A stretch of 64,000 bases of DNA from Flavimarina sp. Hel_I_48 (GCF_000733945.1 NZ_JPOL01000002.1:3597001-3661000), one strand, 5' to 3'. Positions 8,411 to 17,320 are shown, numbered from the stretch's first letter. Numbers and translations are program-made. Notes: generated from the letters alone by a model not told the origin.

Positions 8411-9439
8411 TTACTTTATTGACGTTATAACCGGTTTTAAGCCTTCCTGATGCGTTTTTTCATAAAGGGTTTTATCCCAGTTATCATTACCTTCCAGGAG
8501 ACTGGGGCCGTCTTTTGTTATAAGTACATCCCATCCCACAGTTCTTACTTCAGGCACAACTAAAGCAGCTTGTTCAATCATAGGCATAACAAGTTCCCAA
8601 TGAGGTATTTTAAAACCTATAAGTGTTTTACCGGTAACCGGATGCTGCGTTTCTGTTTTCGATTTCCTTGGATCTTTAAAAAAAACCGGTGCCAGAATAT
8701 TGCCTGTTTCAGGATCTATTGCCATGGCAATGCCACCTTGATGGAAGTTATCTACAAAACTGTCGTTGCTCATACGCACTAACGGCTTAAGGATCTTGAC
8801 AGGGTTCGATTTATCTACAATACTTACTATACGAAGTGTACTCAGGGCATTCGGTGAAATTTCCTGCAGTAGAGGATGTTGCTCTATAAAAGTATCTATA
8901 AGGTCATATTTTTTATTGAGTGCATAACTGTAAAAGGTATTGAGATCTTTACCACCCACTAAGAAGTCGTCCTTATTTGATCTTGTTACCTCAAATTTTT
9001 CCAATCCTGATCCTGCCTGACCGTTACTTTGTTTGGCCATCAGGGCATTTGGATTATTTTCTATCAACCAGATTTTAAAATCTTCAACGTTCTTATCATC
9101 AGTAATGAAGTAGTTGTGCTTGATAAACTTGTCAAATTTCTTATAGAATGCCTTCTTATTTCTAAAGAATGCAATGCTTTCTTTACTGTTGAGCCTACTT
9201 TGAAATTTATACATAAGCAACGTGCTCGCATGGTTGCTCCTTTCCACTTCTGGCCTGTTGTAAAATTCGAGGTAAAAGTAATCTGAAAAAGAAATATTAT
9301 GTTTCCAGAAAGCCTTTAGCATATCAGTGATAACAGCTACTTTCGACTTGTTCATAACCTTGGCAACATAGCTTATAAAAGCTTGAAGCTTACCAAAATC
9401 TGTTACTTTGAATTGATAGAAAAAATAAAGAATTTTCAT
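8411..9439 (-). CDS. ATP-grasp ligase, sugar-transfer-associated family (copy 1, divergent)
   Basis: A 342-residue protein of the ATPgrasp_ST-type family and the most divergent of five tandem copies. The C-terminal catalytic signature GWDVLITKDGPSLLEGN (302-318) carries the metal-binding Glu and Asn. A central FVDNFHQGGIAMAID segment and a FALMAK-like strand (near 132) belong to the ATP-grasp core. The N-terminal 50 residues are unlike those of copies 3-5, and the tail after EGN (DNWDKTLYEKTH) lacks the ADIAYGG stretch. The family is computationally predicted to join amino or carboxyl groups at ATP expense in glycan loci. It begins 54 nt after copy 2. Substrate unknown. Confidence 0.82.
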   Translation of the reverse strand: MKILYFFYQFKVTDFGKLQAFISYVAKVMNKSKVAVITDMLKAFWKHNISFSDYFYLEFYNRPEVERSNHASTLLMYKFQSRLNSKESIAFFRNKKAFYKKFDKFIKHNYFITDDKNVEDFKIWLIENNPNALMAKQSNGQAGSGLEKFEVTRSNKDDFLVGGKDLNTFYSYALNKKYDLIDTFIEQHPLLQEISPNALSTLRIVSIVDKSNPVKILKPLVRMSNDSFVDNFHQGGIAMAIDPETGNILAPVFFKDPRKSKTETQHPVTGKTLIGFKIPHWELVMPMIEQAALVVPEVRTVGWDVLITKDGPSLLEGNDNWDKTLYEKTHQEGLKPVITSIK

Positions 9440-9493
9440 TTAGACGGTTTTCTTATTATAAATGCCATTCATGTTAATACTGTTGAACAGAAG

Positions 9494-10519
9494 TTAGGCA
9501 TCTTCAAAAACTTTTTTCATAAGAGGGTTTTGAAGCAGGCCACCGTGTGCAATATCAACACCAAACCAGGAGTTATTATCATTACCCTCAATAAGGGTTG
9601 GACCATCTTCAGCTATTGCGATATCCCATCCTACGATACGCTCAGGAATAGAATCATTGACCTGATCAATTAATGTACAGGCTTGCTTAAAGTAGGGTAT
9701 TTTAAATCCATCCAACATAAAATCAGTTTCAGGATGTTTTTCGAAAACCAGACCACCAAATTTCATTGCCTGATTTCCCACACCTTTTAAGCGGCCACTA
9801 TCCAGATCTATATTTACATAAAACCCACCAGAACTTGAATTGTCTACCACACTGCCATTGTTGCCAAAACGCATCATTGCAGATAATATATGGTTCTTGT
9901 TCTCACTATCCCTAAAAGTGGTAAAACGTATGCTATTGATACTTTTTGAATAAATTTTATTCACTTCTGTATGTTGGCTGATCACTTCTTGAAATATCGC
10001 ATTTCCGGCCATAAGCTGTAGGCCATGGGAACTGATCATTGCCTTGAGATTTTCAAGATTTAGAAGATAACAATCTTTGCCTCCCTTCTCATCCAGTGGC
10101 TTTACAAAAAGGCCTTTTGAATTTGAATTTTTCAGGTAATCTGATAAAAAAGCTTCCAATTCTATATTAGATTGAATTTCAACCTTATTTGAATTGAAGA
10201 CAAAATTATTCCCGAAATTATATCCATGAAGTTTTGGAGTAGGGAGTTTATTATATTCCAAGTGATAGGCAAAAAATAGCTTATTGCGTAAAATACCGGC
10301 ATAAATAGGCTTATGTAAGACTTTTGAGTTACTGATCTTATCAATTTCTTTACTGCTGAGATAATCGAGATAATTAGTAATCTCTTTACGATATAGGCGC
10401 TTGCCTATATAAACTTTGGGCAGCTCTTTTTTAACCAAAGAAAAACGCCCCATTTCATAGAGCATTTTGAAGAAGCCTTTTTTGTTTTTATCTTTTAAAA
10501 ATATACTTACCCTACTCAT
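9494..10519 (-). CDS. ATP-grasp ligase, sugar-transfer-associated family (copy 2)
   Basis: A 341-residue paralogue with the full set of motifs: the nucleotide-binding strand GLFVKPLDEKGGKDCYLL (136-153), SINSIRFTTFRD, the VVDNSSSGGFYVNID segment (224-238), and GWDIAIAEDGPTLIEGN (297-313) with catalytic Glu/Asn. The tail contains VDIAHGGLLQNPLM, matching copies 4 and 5. Its first codon overlaps the end of copy 3 by 4 nt (ATGA type), so the two are translationally coupled. No signal peptide or membrane segment is seen, so it should be cytoplasmic. The ligated substrate cannot be told from sequence. Confidence 0.85.
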   Translation of the reverse strand: MSRVSIFLKDKNKKGFFKMLYEMGRFSLVKKELPKVYIGKRLYRKEITNYLDYLSSKEIDKISNSKVLHKPIYAGILRNKLFFAYHLEYNKLPTPKLHGYNFGNNFVFNSNKVEIQSNIELEAFLSDYLKNSNSKGLFVKPLDEKGGKDCYLLNLENLKAMISSHGLQLMAGNAIFQEVISQHTEVNKIYSKSINSIRFTTFRDSENKNHILSAMMRFGNNGSVVDNSSSGGFYVNIDLDSGRLKGVGNQAMKFGGLVFEKHPETDFMLDGFKIPYFKQACTLIDQVNDSIPERIVGWDIAIAEDGPTLIEGNDNNSWFGVDIAHGGLLQNPLMKKVFEDA

Positions 10520-11562
10520 TTTGAATATATTTCATTTAGTATTTCTCGTCCTATAGCACTGCTCTTGAAACCGTGCGGGCTTTCTCTCAAACGGGGGGAA
10601 CCATTACCTTCTATTAGAACGGGACCATTTGCTGCTATGGCAACATCCCAGCCTATATAGCGATCTGGCACGAATTTCATACAATCAAAAACCAATTGTT
10701 TTGCTGCTTCAAAATGGGGGATTATAAATCCTTCAAATGGATGTTCACTGTTGGGATGCTCTAAATATATATTGGCCATATTGAGACCACTTGCCCGCTT
10801 AAATCCTTTTTCATAAAGTTGTCCGGTCTCAATATTTACAGGTACGCCTATCCCGCCAGCTGAACTATTATCAATCACACTACCATTTGCACCAAAGCGG
10901 ATATAGCATGTTCTGATATGCTTTTTATTATCACGATCTATATAGGTTTCAAACCTCATTGTATTTAAACTATGCCCATAGATTTTATTGAGTTCGGCAT
11001 GTTGAAGAACTGTTTCCTGATGGATGAACGAGCCATTTAACAGTATAGGTTCTATTTCCTCCAGTTTTGCCTCTAGATCGCCAAGTTTTAATAGGAAACA
11101 ATCCGCACCTCCATGTGCTCCATGATCCTTAAGAAATAGACTGTCTTTTTGAGATTCCTGCATTACCTTTCTAAAAAATTGAATAAGATCAGCTGTAGTT
11201 TCCAATCGTTCGAATTTGCTTTTATGGAAAAATAGTTTTTCAACATTATAGCTGGGCATTTCGGGTATGGATAGACCACATTTCTCAAAATACAAGGCAG
11301 AGGCCAGTTTGTTTTTTAAAAGTGTGGTATACTCAAGTCTGTGCAGTTTTGGTGAAGAGTTTATGGCAATGATCTCATCAAGCGTAAGAAAGTCTTTATA
11401 GTTGCCCGAAGATTCCAGGTACATGAATGTTTTTACGTAATACGTAGGTATTCTTTTATTTTGAATACTCAAGGTGATTACCTCTTTGATAATTTTGCTC
11501 CAACTTTTTTTTGGATTATTATCTTCTCGAATTTGATTGAACCTTGCCAGAAAGAACTTCAT
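10516..11562 (-). CDS. ATP-grasp ligase, sugar-transfer-associated family (copy 3)
   Basis: A 348-residue paralogue. Motifs: SLFLKDHGAHGGADCFLL (141-158), LNTMRFETYID, VIDNSSAGGIGVPVNI (229-244), GWDVAIAANGPVLIEGN (304-320). It is closest to copy 4 across the whole N-terminal half (for example KNKLASALYFEKCGLSIP against KNKLSSALYFEECGLPIP). Its tail differs: GSPRLRESPHGFK replaces the Ala-Asp-Ile-Ala segment of copies 2, 4 and 5, which suggests a different acceptor or lid. It starts 44 nt after copy 4 and overlaps copy 2 by 4 nt. Confidence 0.85.
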   Translation of the reverse strand: MKFFLARFNQIREDNNPKKSWSKIIKEVITLSIQNKRIPTYYVKTFMYLESSGNYKDFLTLDEIIAINSSPKLHRLEYTTLLKNKLASALYFEKCGLSIPEMPSYNVEKLFFHKSKFERLETTADLIQFFRKVMQESQKDSLFLKDHGAHGGADCFLLKLGDLEAKLEEIEPILLNGSFIHQETVLQHAELNKIYGHSLNTMRFETYIDRDNKKHIRTCYIRFGANGSVIDNSSAGGIGVPVNIETGQLYEKGFKRASGLNMANIYLEHPNSEHPFEGFIIPHFEAAKQLVFDCMKFVPDRYIGWDVAIAANGPVLIEGNGSPRLRESPHGFKSSAIGREILNEIYSK

Positions 11563-11606
11563 GGGGCGTGTATAAATTTGTTATCAGAATAGAATAAGGT
11601 TTCAGC

Positions 11607-12710
11607 TTAATCAATATTCTTGAAATACATGATTTTGTCTCTATGAATACCAGTTTTATAAGCTTCATCTAATATTTCTGAATAGAGCGGATGCTTTTTG
11701 TAGCCACCATATGCGATATCAGCCACCATAATGTGGGGCGCGGCATTACCTTCAACGATTATAGGCCCGTCTGATGAGATTGCAATATCCCAACCTATAT
11801 AGCGTTCTGGGACAAATTCCATAGCTTTTAAAACAAGATCACAAGCTTCCTTGTATAAGGGTATTTCTGCATTTTCCAGCTCAAACTGGGTGCTGGGATG
11901 ATGCGTAAAAGTTTTTGCACCACTATTGGCCGCAAGTTTTTGATATCCCTTGCCTTGAAGTCTTCCTGTTTCCTGATTAATGGAAACAAAAAATCCGCCG
12001 GCTCCAGCATTATCTACCACATTGTCACCTACTCCAAAACGGATATAACTGGAAACTATATGTGACTTTTTTTCTTTGTCAATATAGGTTTCAAACCGTA
12101 TCGTGTTGAGGCAACTGGAGTTGATTGCGTTGAGACTATCATGCTGCTTTATCGTTTCCTGATAAATGAATGACCTTTTTAAGAGTCTAGGACCAATTTT
12201 CTCAAGCTGATCCCGAAGACCTTCTTTTTTGATTAGATAACATCCCGCTCCACCACTTTCTGCAAACTCTTTTACAAAAAGACTCTCATGGTTTTCATCT
12301 TCAAAAACGCCTGACAAAAGGGAATAAAGATCATCTAGAGTATGAATTTCGATTGTTTTTTCCTTTGTAAAGAAAACCTGTTCTACGTTGTAAAGTGGCA
12401 TTTTTGGAATAGGAAGTCCACATTCTTCAAAATAAAGAGCACTTGATAATTTATTTTTTAAAAGCGTATGATAGCCTATAGAATGTAGATTTTTTGAGAA
12501 ACGTACCTGTACTTCCTCTTCAAGTGTCAAATAATTAGCATAATCACCAGAGTCTGATCGGTACAAGAATTTGGAGGCGTAATGAAAAGGGAATTTTTTT
12601 TCTGAAAGAATACTTTTAGTTAATTCCCGACTAATTTTTAAGGCACTTTTCTTCTTGCTATCATCTTTTATGATCATACGCAACCTACCGGTGTAATTGT
12701 TTAAACTCAT
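11607..12710 (-). CDS. ATP-grasp ligase, sugar-transfer-associated family (copy 4)
   Basis: The longest copy, at 367 residues. Motifs: SLFVKEFAESGGAGCYLI (143-160), LNTIRFETYID (201-211), VVDNAGAGGFFVSI (231-244), GWDIAISSDGPIIVEGN (306-322), then the tail MVADIAYGGYKKHPL and a 20-residue C-terminal extension not seen in the other copies. The N-terminus MSLNNYTGRLRMIIKDDSKK aligns with copy 5 started at 13774, supporting both starts. It is 17 nt after copy 5. An ATP-dependent amide or peptide-like ligation in the cytoplasm is expected from the family; the substrate is unknown. Confidence 0.85.
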   Translation of the reverse strand: MSLNNYTGRLRMIIKDDSKKKSALKISRELTKSILSEKKFPFHYASKFLYRSDSGDYANYLTLEEEVQVRFSKNLHSIGYHTLLKNKLSSALYFEECGLPIPKMPLYNVEQVFFTKEKTIEIHTLDDLYSLLSGVFEDENHESLFVKEFAESGGAGCYLIKKEGLRDQLEKIGPRLLKRSFIYQETIKQHDSLNAINSSCLNTIRFETYIDKEKKSHIVSSYIRFGVGDNVVDNAGAGGFFVSINQETGRLQGKGYQKLAANSGAKTFTHHPSTQFELENAEIPLYKEACDLVLKAMEFVPERYIGWDIAISSDGPIIVEGNAAPHIMVADIAYGGYKKHPLYSEILDEAYKTGIHRDKIMYFKNID

Positions 12711-12727
12711 TGTAGAAGTTTTGGGTT

Positions 12728-13774
12728 TTATTTCTGGCTGTGAATGTCATTCATGATTCTCCGCATTACAGGATTTTTCAAAAGTCCACCGTAGGCAATA
12801 TCAGCAGTTTGCATACCGGGATTTTCATTGCCTTCTATAAGTAGCGGACCAGTGGGTGTAATGGCAATATCCCAACCTGTAAACCCATCCGGGATATAGC
12901 TTAATGCATCAAAAACCATTGCACAAGCTTCCTGAAAATAAGGAATTTTAAAATCTTTGAAGATAAAGTTGGTATCGGGATGTTGAAAGTATAAATTTCC
13001 CCCGGCTTTCATAGACTGGTGTGCATCCTCTTTAAGCATTCCTTTCTCCATGTCAACTGCTACATACATACCACCGCCACTGGCATTGTCTACAATATTT
13101 CCACCTCTACCAAAACGCATAAATGCTGAGATTATATGAGATTTACCTTCTTGGTCTATATGTGAAATGAAACGTATCGTATTTATGCTATGTGGATAAA
13201 TTTCACTTATTGCAGGATGCTGTTTTGCGATTTCCTGATGTACAAAGCTACGAAGATAAAAATTTTGGTTCCTGATGGATTCCTCGAGGTTTTGTAGTGT
13301 TAATAAATAACAACCTTTTCCCCCATGGGCAGCAATTTCTTTTATAAAAACACCTTTTTCGCCTGTTTTTTCCAGGACATTTCTATAGAATTCTATTACC
13401 TTTTCATCATTATCTAAATGACGAATCTGATTGTTAAATACAAAAGATCTGTTTAAATTATAACTGATTAATCTGGGGACAGTAAGCGCGTTGTTCTCAC
13501 AGTAAAGAGCAAAACTTAATTTGTTTTTTAGTAAAGATGAAGTTTCAAAATTGTGTAAAAATTTTGCGCTTTTTAACAGATAGAATTCTTTTATGCTAAG
13601 ATAATCTTTGTAGTTTTTTCTATCAGCTCTATATAAATATTTCCCGCCGTAATAGAAGGCAAGTTCCTTTTTTGCCAGACTAAGCACTAAAACCTCTTTT
13701 GCTATTTTAAAGAGGCTTTTTTTCTTGCTTTTATCCTTCAGTATTAGTTTTACCTGGTTGAAATTAAGTGTCAT
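12728..13774 (-). CDS. ATP-grasp ligase, sugar-transfer-associated family (copy 5, first in operon)
   Basis: Predicted 348-residue first gene of the ATP-grasp array. From this start, GVFIKEIAAHGGKGCYLL lies near residue 141, INTIRFISHID near 197, NIVDNASGGGMYVAVD near 226 and GWDIAITPTGPLLIEGN at 300-316, followed by QTADIAYGGLLKNPVM. The frame is open to a TTG at 13813, but that codon falls inside the -7 promoter element, whereas the ATG at 13774 gives MTLNFNQVKLILKDKSKKK, aligned with copy 4. It is separated by 242 nt from the sugar transferase upstream. Confidence 0.86.
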   Translation of the reverse strand: MTLNFNQVKLILKDKSKKKSLFKIAKEVLVLSLAKKELAFYYGGKYLYRADRKNYKDYLSIKEFYLLKSAKFLHNFETSSLLKNKLSFALYCENNALTVPRLISYNLNRSFVFNNQIRHLDNDEKVIEFYRNVLEKTGEKGVFIKEIAAHGGKGCYLLTLQNLEESIRNQNFYLRSFVHQEIAKQHPAISEIYPHSINTIRFISHIDQEGKSHIISAFMRFGRGGNIVDNASGGGMYVAVDMEKGMLKEDAHQSMKAGGNLYFQHPDTNFIFKDFKIPYFQEACAMVFDALSYIPDGFTGWDIAITPTGPLLIEGNENPGMQTADIAYGGLLKNPVMRRIMNDIHSQK

Positions 13775-13810
13775 GCGTAATAATGTCAGAATTGTAATTT
13801 TTTGGGTCAG

Positions 13811-13843
13811 CAAATCTACTTTAGCGTGTTTTTATAAAGACAA
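13811..13843 (-). promoter_or_regulatory. Promoter of the ATP-grasp array (TTG-N22-TAGATTTG)
   Basis: On the minus strand TTG (13843-13841), a 22-nt spacer and TAGATTTG (13818-13811) match the flavobacterial consensus TTG-N17-23-TAnnTTTG in full. Transcription would start near 13805, about 30 nt before the ATG at 13774. This makes the array a unit that can be expressed independently of the upstream sugar transferase. Confidence 0.6.
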
Positions 13844-14016
13844 CATTGAAAGGAATATGCTCAACTTAAATATTATAGTAGCAGTTGAATACTATCGTTT
13901 GCGTGAATGTAAACATCTATAAAATAAAAGATTAAATTGTAGGTAGTAGTATATTATAGTTGTTAAGCATATTTATCCCGATTATCAGCCTCATAGTTTA
14001 CAAATGAGTCTTTTTT

Positions 14017-14631
14017 TTAAGAATTCTTCGCTGTTCCCATAAATTCTTCCATAGTTACTTCTTCCGAAGCGGAGATACCTTCTGATTTAAATACTTTAAT
14101 AACTGTTTTGAATAATATCTGTAAATCTAGCATAAAGCCTATATTATTCACGTACCAGACATCGTATTTAAATTTTTCCTCCCAGGAGATGGTATTCCTC
14201 CCATTGATCTGTGCCCAACCCGTAATACCTGGACGCACATCGTGCCTATGTTGTTGTTGTTCATTGTAACGCGTTAAATAGGCGACACGTAAAGGTCGTG
14301 GTCCCACGATACTCATCTGCCCTTTTATAACATTGAGTAGCTGGGGGATCTCATCAAGCGAGGATTTGCGTACAAAAGCACCAAGTTTTGTAATACGCAA
14401 ATGGTCAGGAAGTAAGTTACCATTGGCATCCTTTTTATCGTTCATTGATTTGAACTTGATAATATTAAATACCTTACCGTTCAATCCCGGTCTAGGTTGA
14501 TAGAAGAAAGGTTTCCCTTCATTACTTCTATAAAGAAGTACACATACAACAAGGAAAATAGGGGATAAGAGAATAAAGGCAATGCTTGCGCACAATATAT
14601 CTAAAGCCGGCTTTATTAATTTTACGTACAT
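14017..14631 (-). CDS. Bacterial sugar transferase (PglC/WcaJ catalytic domain type)
   Basis: A 204-residue membrane enzyme that moves a sugar-1-phosphate from a nucleotide sugar onto undecaprenyl phosphate, starting a lipid-linked glycan. One N-terminal hydrophobic segment (~9-32, ending VCVLLYRS) is followed by FFYQPRPGLNGKVFNIIKFK, SLDEIPQLLNVIKGQMSIVG, PRPLR and the PGITGWAQINGRN signature. It is the short monotopic form lacking the extra membrane domain of WcaJ. It lies 40 nt downstream of the GT4 gene. As the only such gene in the window, it may prime the main exopolysaccharide cluster 13 kb away. Confidence 0.92.
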   Translation of the reverse strand: MYVKLIKPALDILCASIAFILLSPIFLVVCVLLYRSNEGKPFFYQPRPGLNGKVFNIIKFKSMNDKKDANGNLLPDHLRITKLGAFVRKSSLDEIPQLLNVIKGQMSIVGPRPLRVAYLTRYNEQQQHRHDVRPGITGWAQINGRNTISWEEKFKYDVWYVNNIGFMLDLQILFKTVIKVFKSEGISASEEVTMEEFMGTAKNS

Positions 14632-14671
14632 AAGGATTTATATATAGAATTGAAAGAAAGATTACGTTAGA

Positions 14672-15832
14672 TTACGCATCCTCTTTTTCCAGATTTTTGT
14701 ATTCCTGTAAAATCGCTTCCCAAACCTTTTTTTGGTCAAAAAGCCTTACAATACGTTCTCTGGCAACGTTTTTCATTTGTGTGGTTATCTCAGGGTTCTC
14801 TATCATTTTTTCAATAGCAGCTTCAATGGCAGAAGCATCTTTAACAGGAATGATCGTACCATTGATACCTTCTTCAATAATCTCATTGCAGCCGTTGATA
14901 TCACTTACTATGCTAGCTAGGCTCATCGCACCGGCCTGCAGCACAACATTGGGAAAACCTTCGCGGTAACTAGGGAAAACCAGCACATCGCTCACTGCAA
15001 AAAAGGGTCTCACATCATCCTGCCAACCTAAAGAAATAATAGCTTTGTTAGTGGCTATTTCTTCTTCGGCTTCTGGACTGATGGGGTCAAGGTCCTTTTC
15101 ATAGGGCCCTACCATGAGCAATTTAAGGTGATCATACTTTTTGCTCAATTTATGAAAAGCTTCCATAAGTTCATTGATCCCTTTGTCACGCACAATCCTA
15201 CCCACAAAAACCAAAATGAGATCGTTTGGTTTAATGCCCAATTTATTTTTTAATTGCTCCTTTTCTTCCGTCGTACTTACATCTGGGCTGAAAATGCTGG
15301 TGTTTATACCATTTGAACTTCCATTCGCCAGTACCTTAAGTTTTTCAGGTTTAGTGAATTTGTGTTCCAATATTATGTCTTCAAGGCCTTTTGAGTTGGG
15401 GTACACTTTTGTGGCACAGGCATAGGTAAGGCGTTCCACTTGATTTAGGATAGTGCGTTTAGTACCTGTCGCTTCAACAAGTGGTAATCCTGCAACCGTA
15501 TGTAACCTGTGCTTTACGCCAGCCATTTTTGCTGCCATCATACCCACAATACCCGCTTTTGGGGTATGGGTATGTACAATAAATGGTTTTTCACGTTTTA
15601 ATACTTTGTATAACTTGAAAAGGGAGGAGAGGTCCTGGACAGGTGTTATTACGCGGGTCATTTCCAGATCAATGGTGTCTATCCCTTCATTATCGCGTAC
15701 TTTTTGCATATTTTCCTTAGCCCCGGCAATACCAATAACGTGATAGAACTGATTCATAAATCGCAATTGTCCCTTTAACAAGATCCATAGGGATCCTGAA
15801 ACGGTAGTAATTCTAATCAATTTCTTTTTCAT
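14672..15832 (-). CDS. Glycosyltransferase family 4 (PglA/WbpT-like)
   Basis: A 386-residue GT-B fold enzyme. The N-terminal domain has HTHTPKAGIVGMMAAKMAG and AGLPLVEATGTKR. The C-terminal donor-binding domain has VFVGRIVRDKGINELMEAF and FPSYREGFPNVVLQAGAM, where the usual EX7E motif has Gln in the second position, as seen in some GT4s of short N-glycan-like loci. It likely adds a sugar to the lipid-linked product of the neighbouring PglC-type transferase. It heads the leftward group; the 366 nt upstream hold no convincing gene. Confidence 0.9.
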   Translation of the reverse strand: MKKKLIRITTVSGSLWILLKGQLRFMNQFYHVIGIAGAKENMQKVRDNEGIDTIDLEMTRVITPVQDLSSLFKLYKVLKREKPFIVHTHTPKAGIVGMMAAKMAGVKHRLHTVAGLPLVEATGTKRTILNQVERLTYACATKVYPNSKGLEDIILEHKFTKPEKLKVLANGSSNGINTSIFSPDVSTTEEKEQLKNKLGIKPNDLILVFVGRIVRDKGINELMEAFHKLSKKYDHLKLLMVGPYEKDLDPISPEAEEEIATNKAIISLGWQDDVRPFFAVSDVLVFPSYREGFPNVVLQAGAMSLASIVSDINGCNEIIEEGINGTIIPVKDASAIEAAIEKMIENPEITTQMKNVARERIVRLFDQKKVWEAILQEYKNLEKEDA

Positions 15833-16198
15833 GGGCCTTAACTGATTTGGATTTGCAAATATGCAAGAATTAATTAAAACTGTCTAATAGCTTATTGGCT
15901 TTCACTTTTATTTTTAAAAAACATTGAAACATTTGATTATCAAAATATTGTCTGCTTTGTATAATATGATAATACTGGTTCAGTGTAATAAACTTTTTGA
16001 ATTCCCTTATCGCATTTAAAAAAAATGCAAAATAGGTTGGTTGAAACTGTAGCTTCAAATATTAAAACCGAAATTCTTTAGCACCGGTCATAGAAATCAT
16101 AAGAACATATTCATCCTGCTATTTCACAATTGATTTATTACATTTTTGATGGTTCTATTGCGATGTTGTTTTATATATAAACGCTAACTTTCCACATA
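15833..16198. other. Intergenic region between divergent glycan and PKS loci
   Basis: A+T-rich DNA between the divergent GT4 and FAD-oxidoreductase genes. I see no convincing gene. At the right end, TAACTTTC (16185-16192) is one mismatch from TAnnTTTG, with a TTG at 16166-16168 (16-nt spacer). If used, the start of transcription would lie almost at the ATG of the PKS operon. Confidence 0.4.
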
Positions 16199-17320
16199 AT
16201 GGAATCACAAGAAGTTCATATAGTGGGTGGCGGTCTCTCCGGCCTCATAACGGCGATGCACCTTTTAAAAAATGGTTTTGAGGTGACCGTATATGAGCGT
16301 AACCCATACCCCAAGCATAAGGTTTGCGGGGAGTATATTTCAAATGAAGTCCTTCCCTATCTTAAAAGTCTTGGTATTGACCCACAGCGTCATGGTGCGG
16401 TAACACTAAAAAAATTGCAGTGTAGTAGCGCAAAGGGCAGGGGGGTGGTCGTTGATCTTCCTCTGGGAGGTTTTGGGCTTAGCCGTTATACTCTAGATCA
16501 TATTATTTACAAAGAGGTACTTCTGGCCGGCGGAAAAGTTTTAAAGGAACAGGTGGAAAATATTCTGTTTTATGACCATACGTTTGAGATCAAAACATAT
16601 TCTGGCAAAACATTTAAAGCGGATATTGTTGTGGGAGCTTACGGGAAACGTGCCAACCTTGATATCACGCTTTCGCGGAAATTTATTCAGCAGAAATCAC
16701 CCTGGATGGCCGTAAAATCGCATTATAAGGCTGATTTTCAGTCAGATTTGGTGGGTTTGCATAACTTTGATGGTGGTTATTGCGGTATTTCAAATGTGGA
16801 ACACGGCCTCGTCAATGTATGCTATCTTGCACAGTTGAATTCCTTTCAGCAGTATAAAGACCTTACTATTTACCAGGAGCAAGTACTTCGGAAAAATAAA
16901 TATTTAAATGATTTTTTCAAAAATGCGATTTCCGTTTTTGAAAAACCATTAACCATAAGTCAGATTTCCTTTGATCGCAAAGAACGGGTTGCAAATCACA
17001 TTTTGATGTGTGGCGATAGCGCAAGTTTAATTCATCCGCTTTGTGGTAATGGTATGGCCATGGCAATCATGGGGGCACGCATTCTAAGTACCTGCATCAT
17101 AAAAAACCGACAAAATAGAGGTACCCGCCAGGAGCTAGAAAATGCATATACCCAGCAGTGGGAAAACGAATTTAGAGCACGGTTGCAATGGGGCAGAGGG
17201 CTACAGCGCATCCTGATAAAGCCAATGGCGGCAAATCTGGGTATAGCCACCATGCAACATACGCCCCGGCTTTTTAAAAAGCTAATAGAACAAACCCACG
17301 GAAAAATGGAAAGCGTATGA
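16199..17320 (+). CDS. FAD-dependent oxidoreductase (UbiH / geranylgeranyl-reductase-like)
   Basis: A 373-residue flavoprotein, first gene of the type III PKS operon. VHIVGGGLSGLITAMHLL (7-24) is the FAD-binding GxGxxG fold, followed by VYERN and a KHKVCGEYIS segment typical of this subfamily. MCGDSASLIHPLCGNGMAMA is the second FAD motif (GD). Such enzymes hydroxylate or reduce hydrophobic rings or polyenes. Its stop overlaps the methyltransferase start by 4 nt, indicating coupled translation. It probably tailors the polyketide, but whether it oxidises or reduces is not decidable here. Confidence 0.87.
   Translation: MESQEVHIVGGGLSGLITAMHLLKNGFEVTVYERNPYPKHKVCGEYISNEVLPYLKSLGIDPQRHGAVTLKKLQCSSAKGRGVVVDLPLGGFGLSRYTLDHIIYKEVLLAGGKVLKEQVENILFYDHTFEIKTYSGKTFKADIVVGAYGKRANLDITLSRKFIQQKSPWMAVKSHYKADFQSDLVGLHNFDGGYCGISNVEHGLVNVCYLAQLNSFQQYKDLTIYQEQVLRKNKYLNDFFKNAISVFEKPLTISQISFDRKERVANHILMCGDSASLIHPLCGNGMAMAIMGARILSTCIIKNRQNRGTRQELENAYTQQWENEFRARLQWGRGLQRILIKPMAANLGIATMQHTPRLFKKLIEQTHGKMESV

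Noticed and set aside
13775..13813. N-terminal extension of ATP-grasp copy 5 from TTG
   Set aside because: The TTG lies in the -7 promoter element and the extra residues do not align with the paralogues.
15870..16058. 62-codon leftward frame upstream of the GT4 gene
   Set aside because: Phe/Lys/Gln-rich, no recognised motif, no ribosome-site or promoter support; most likely chance in A+T-rich DNA.
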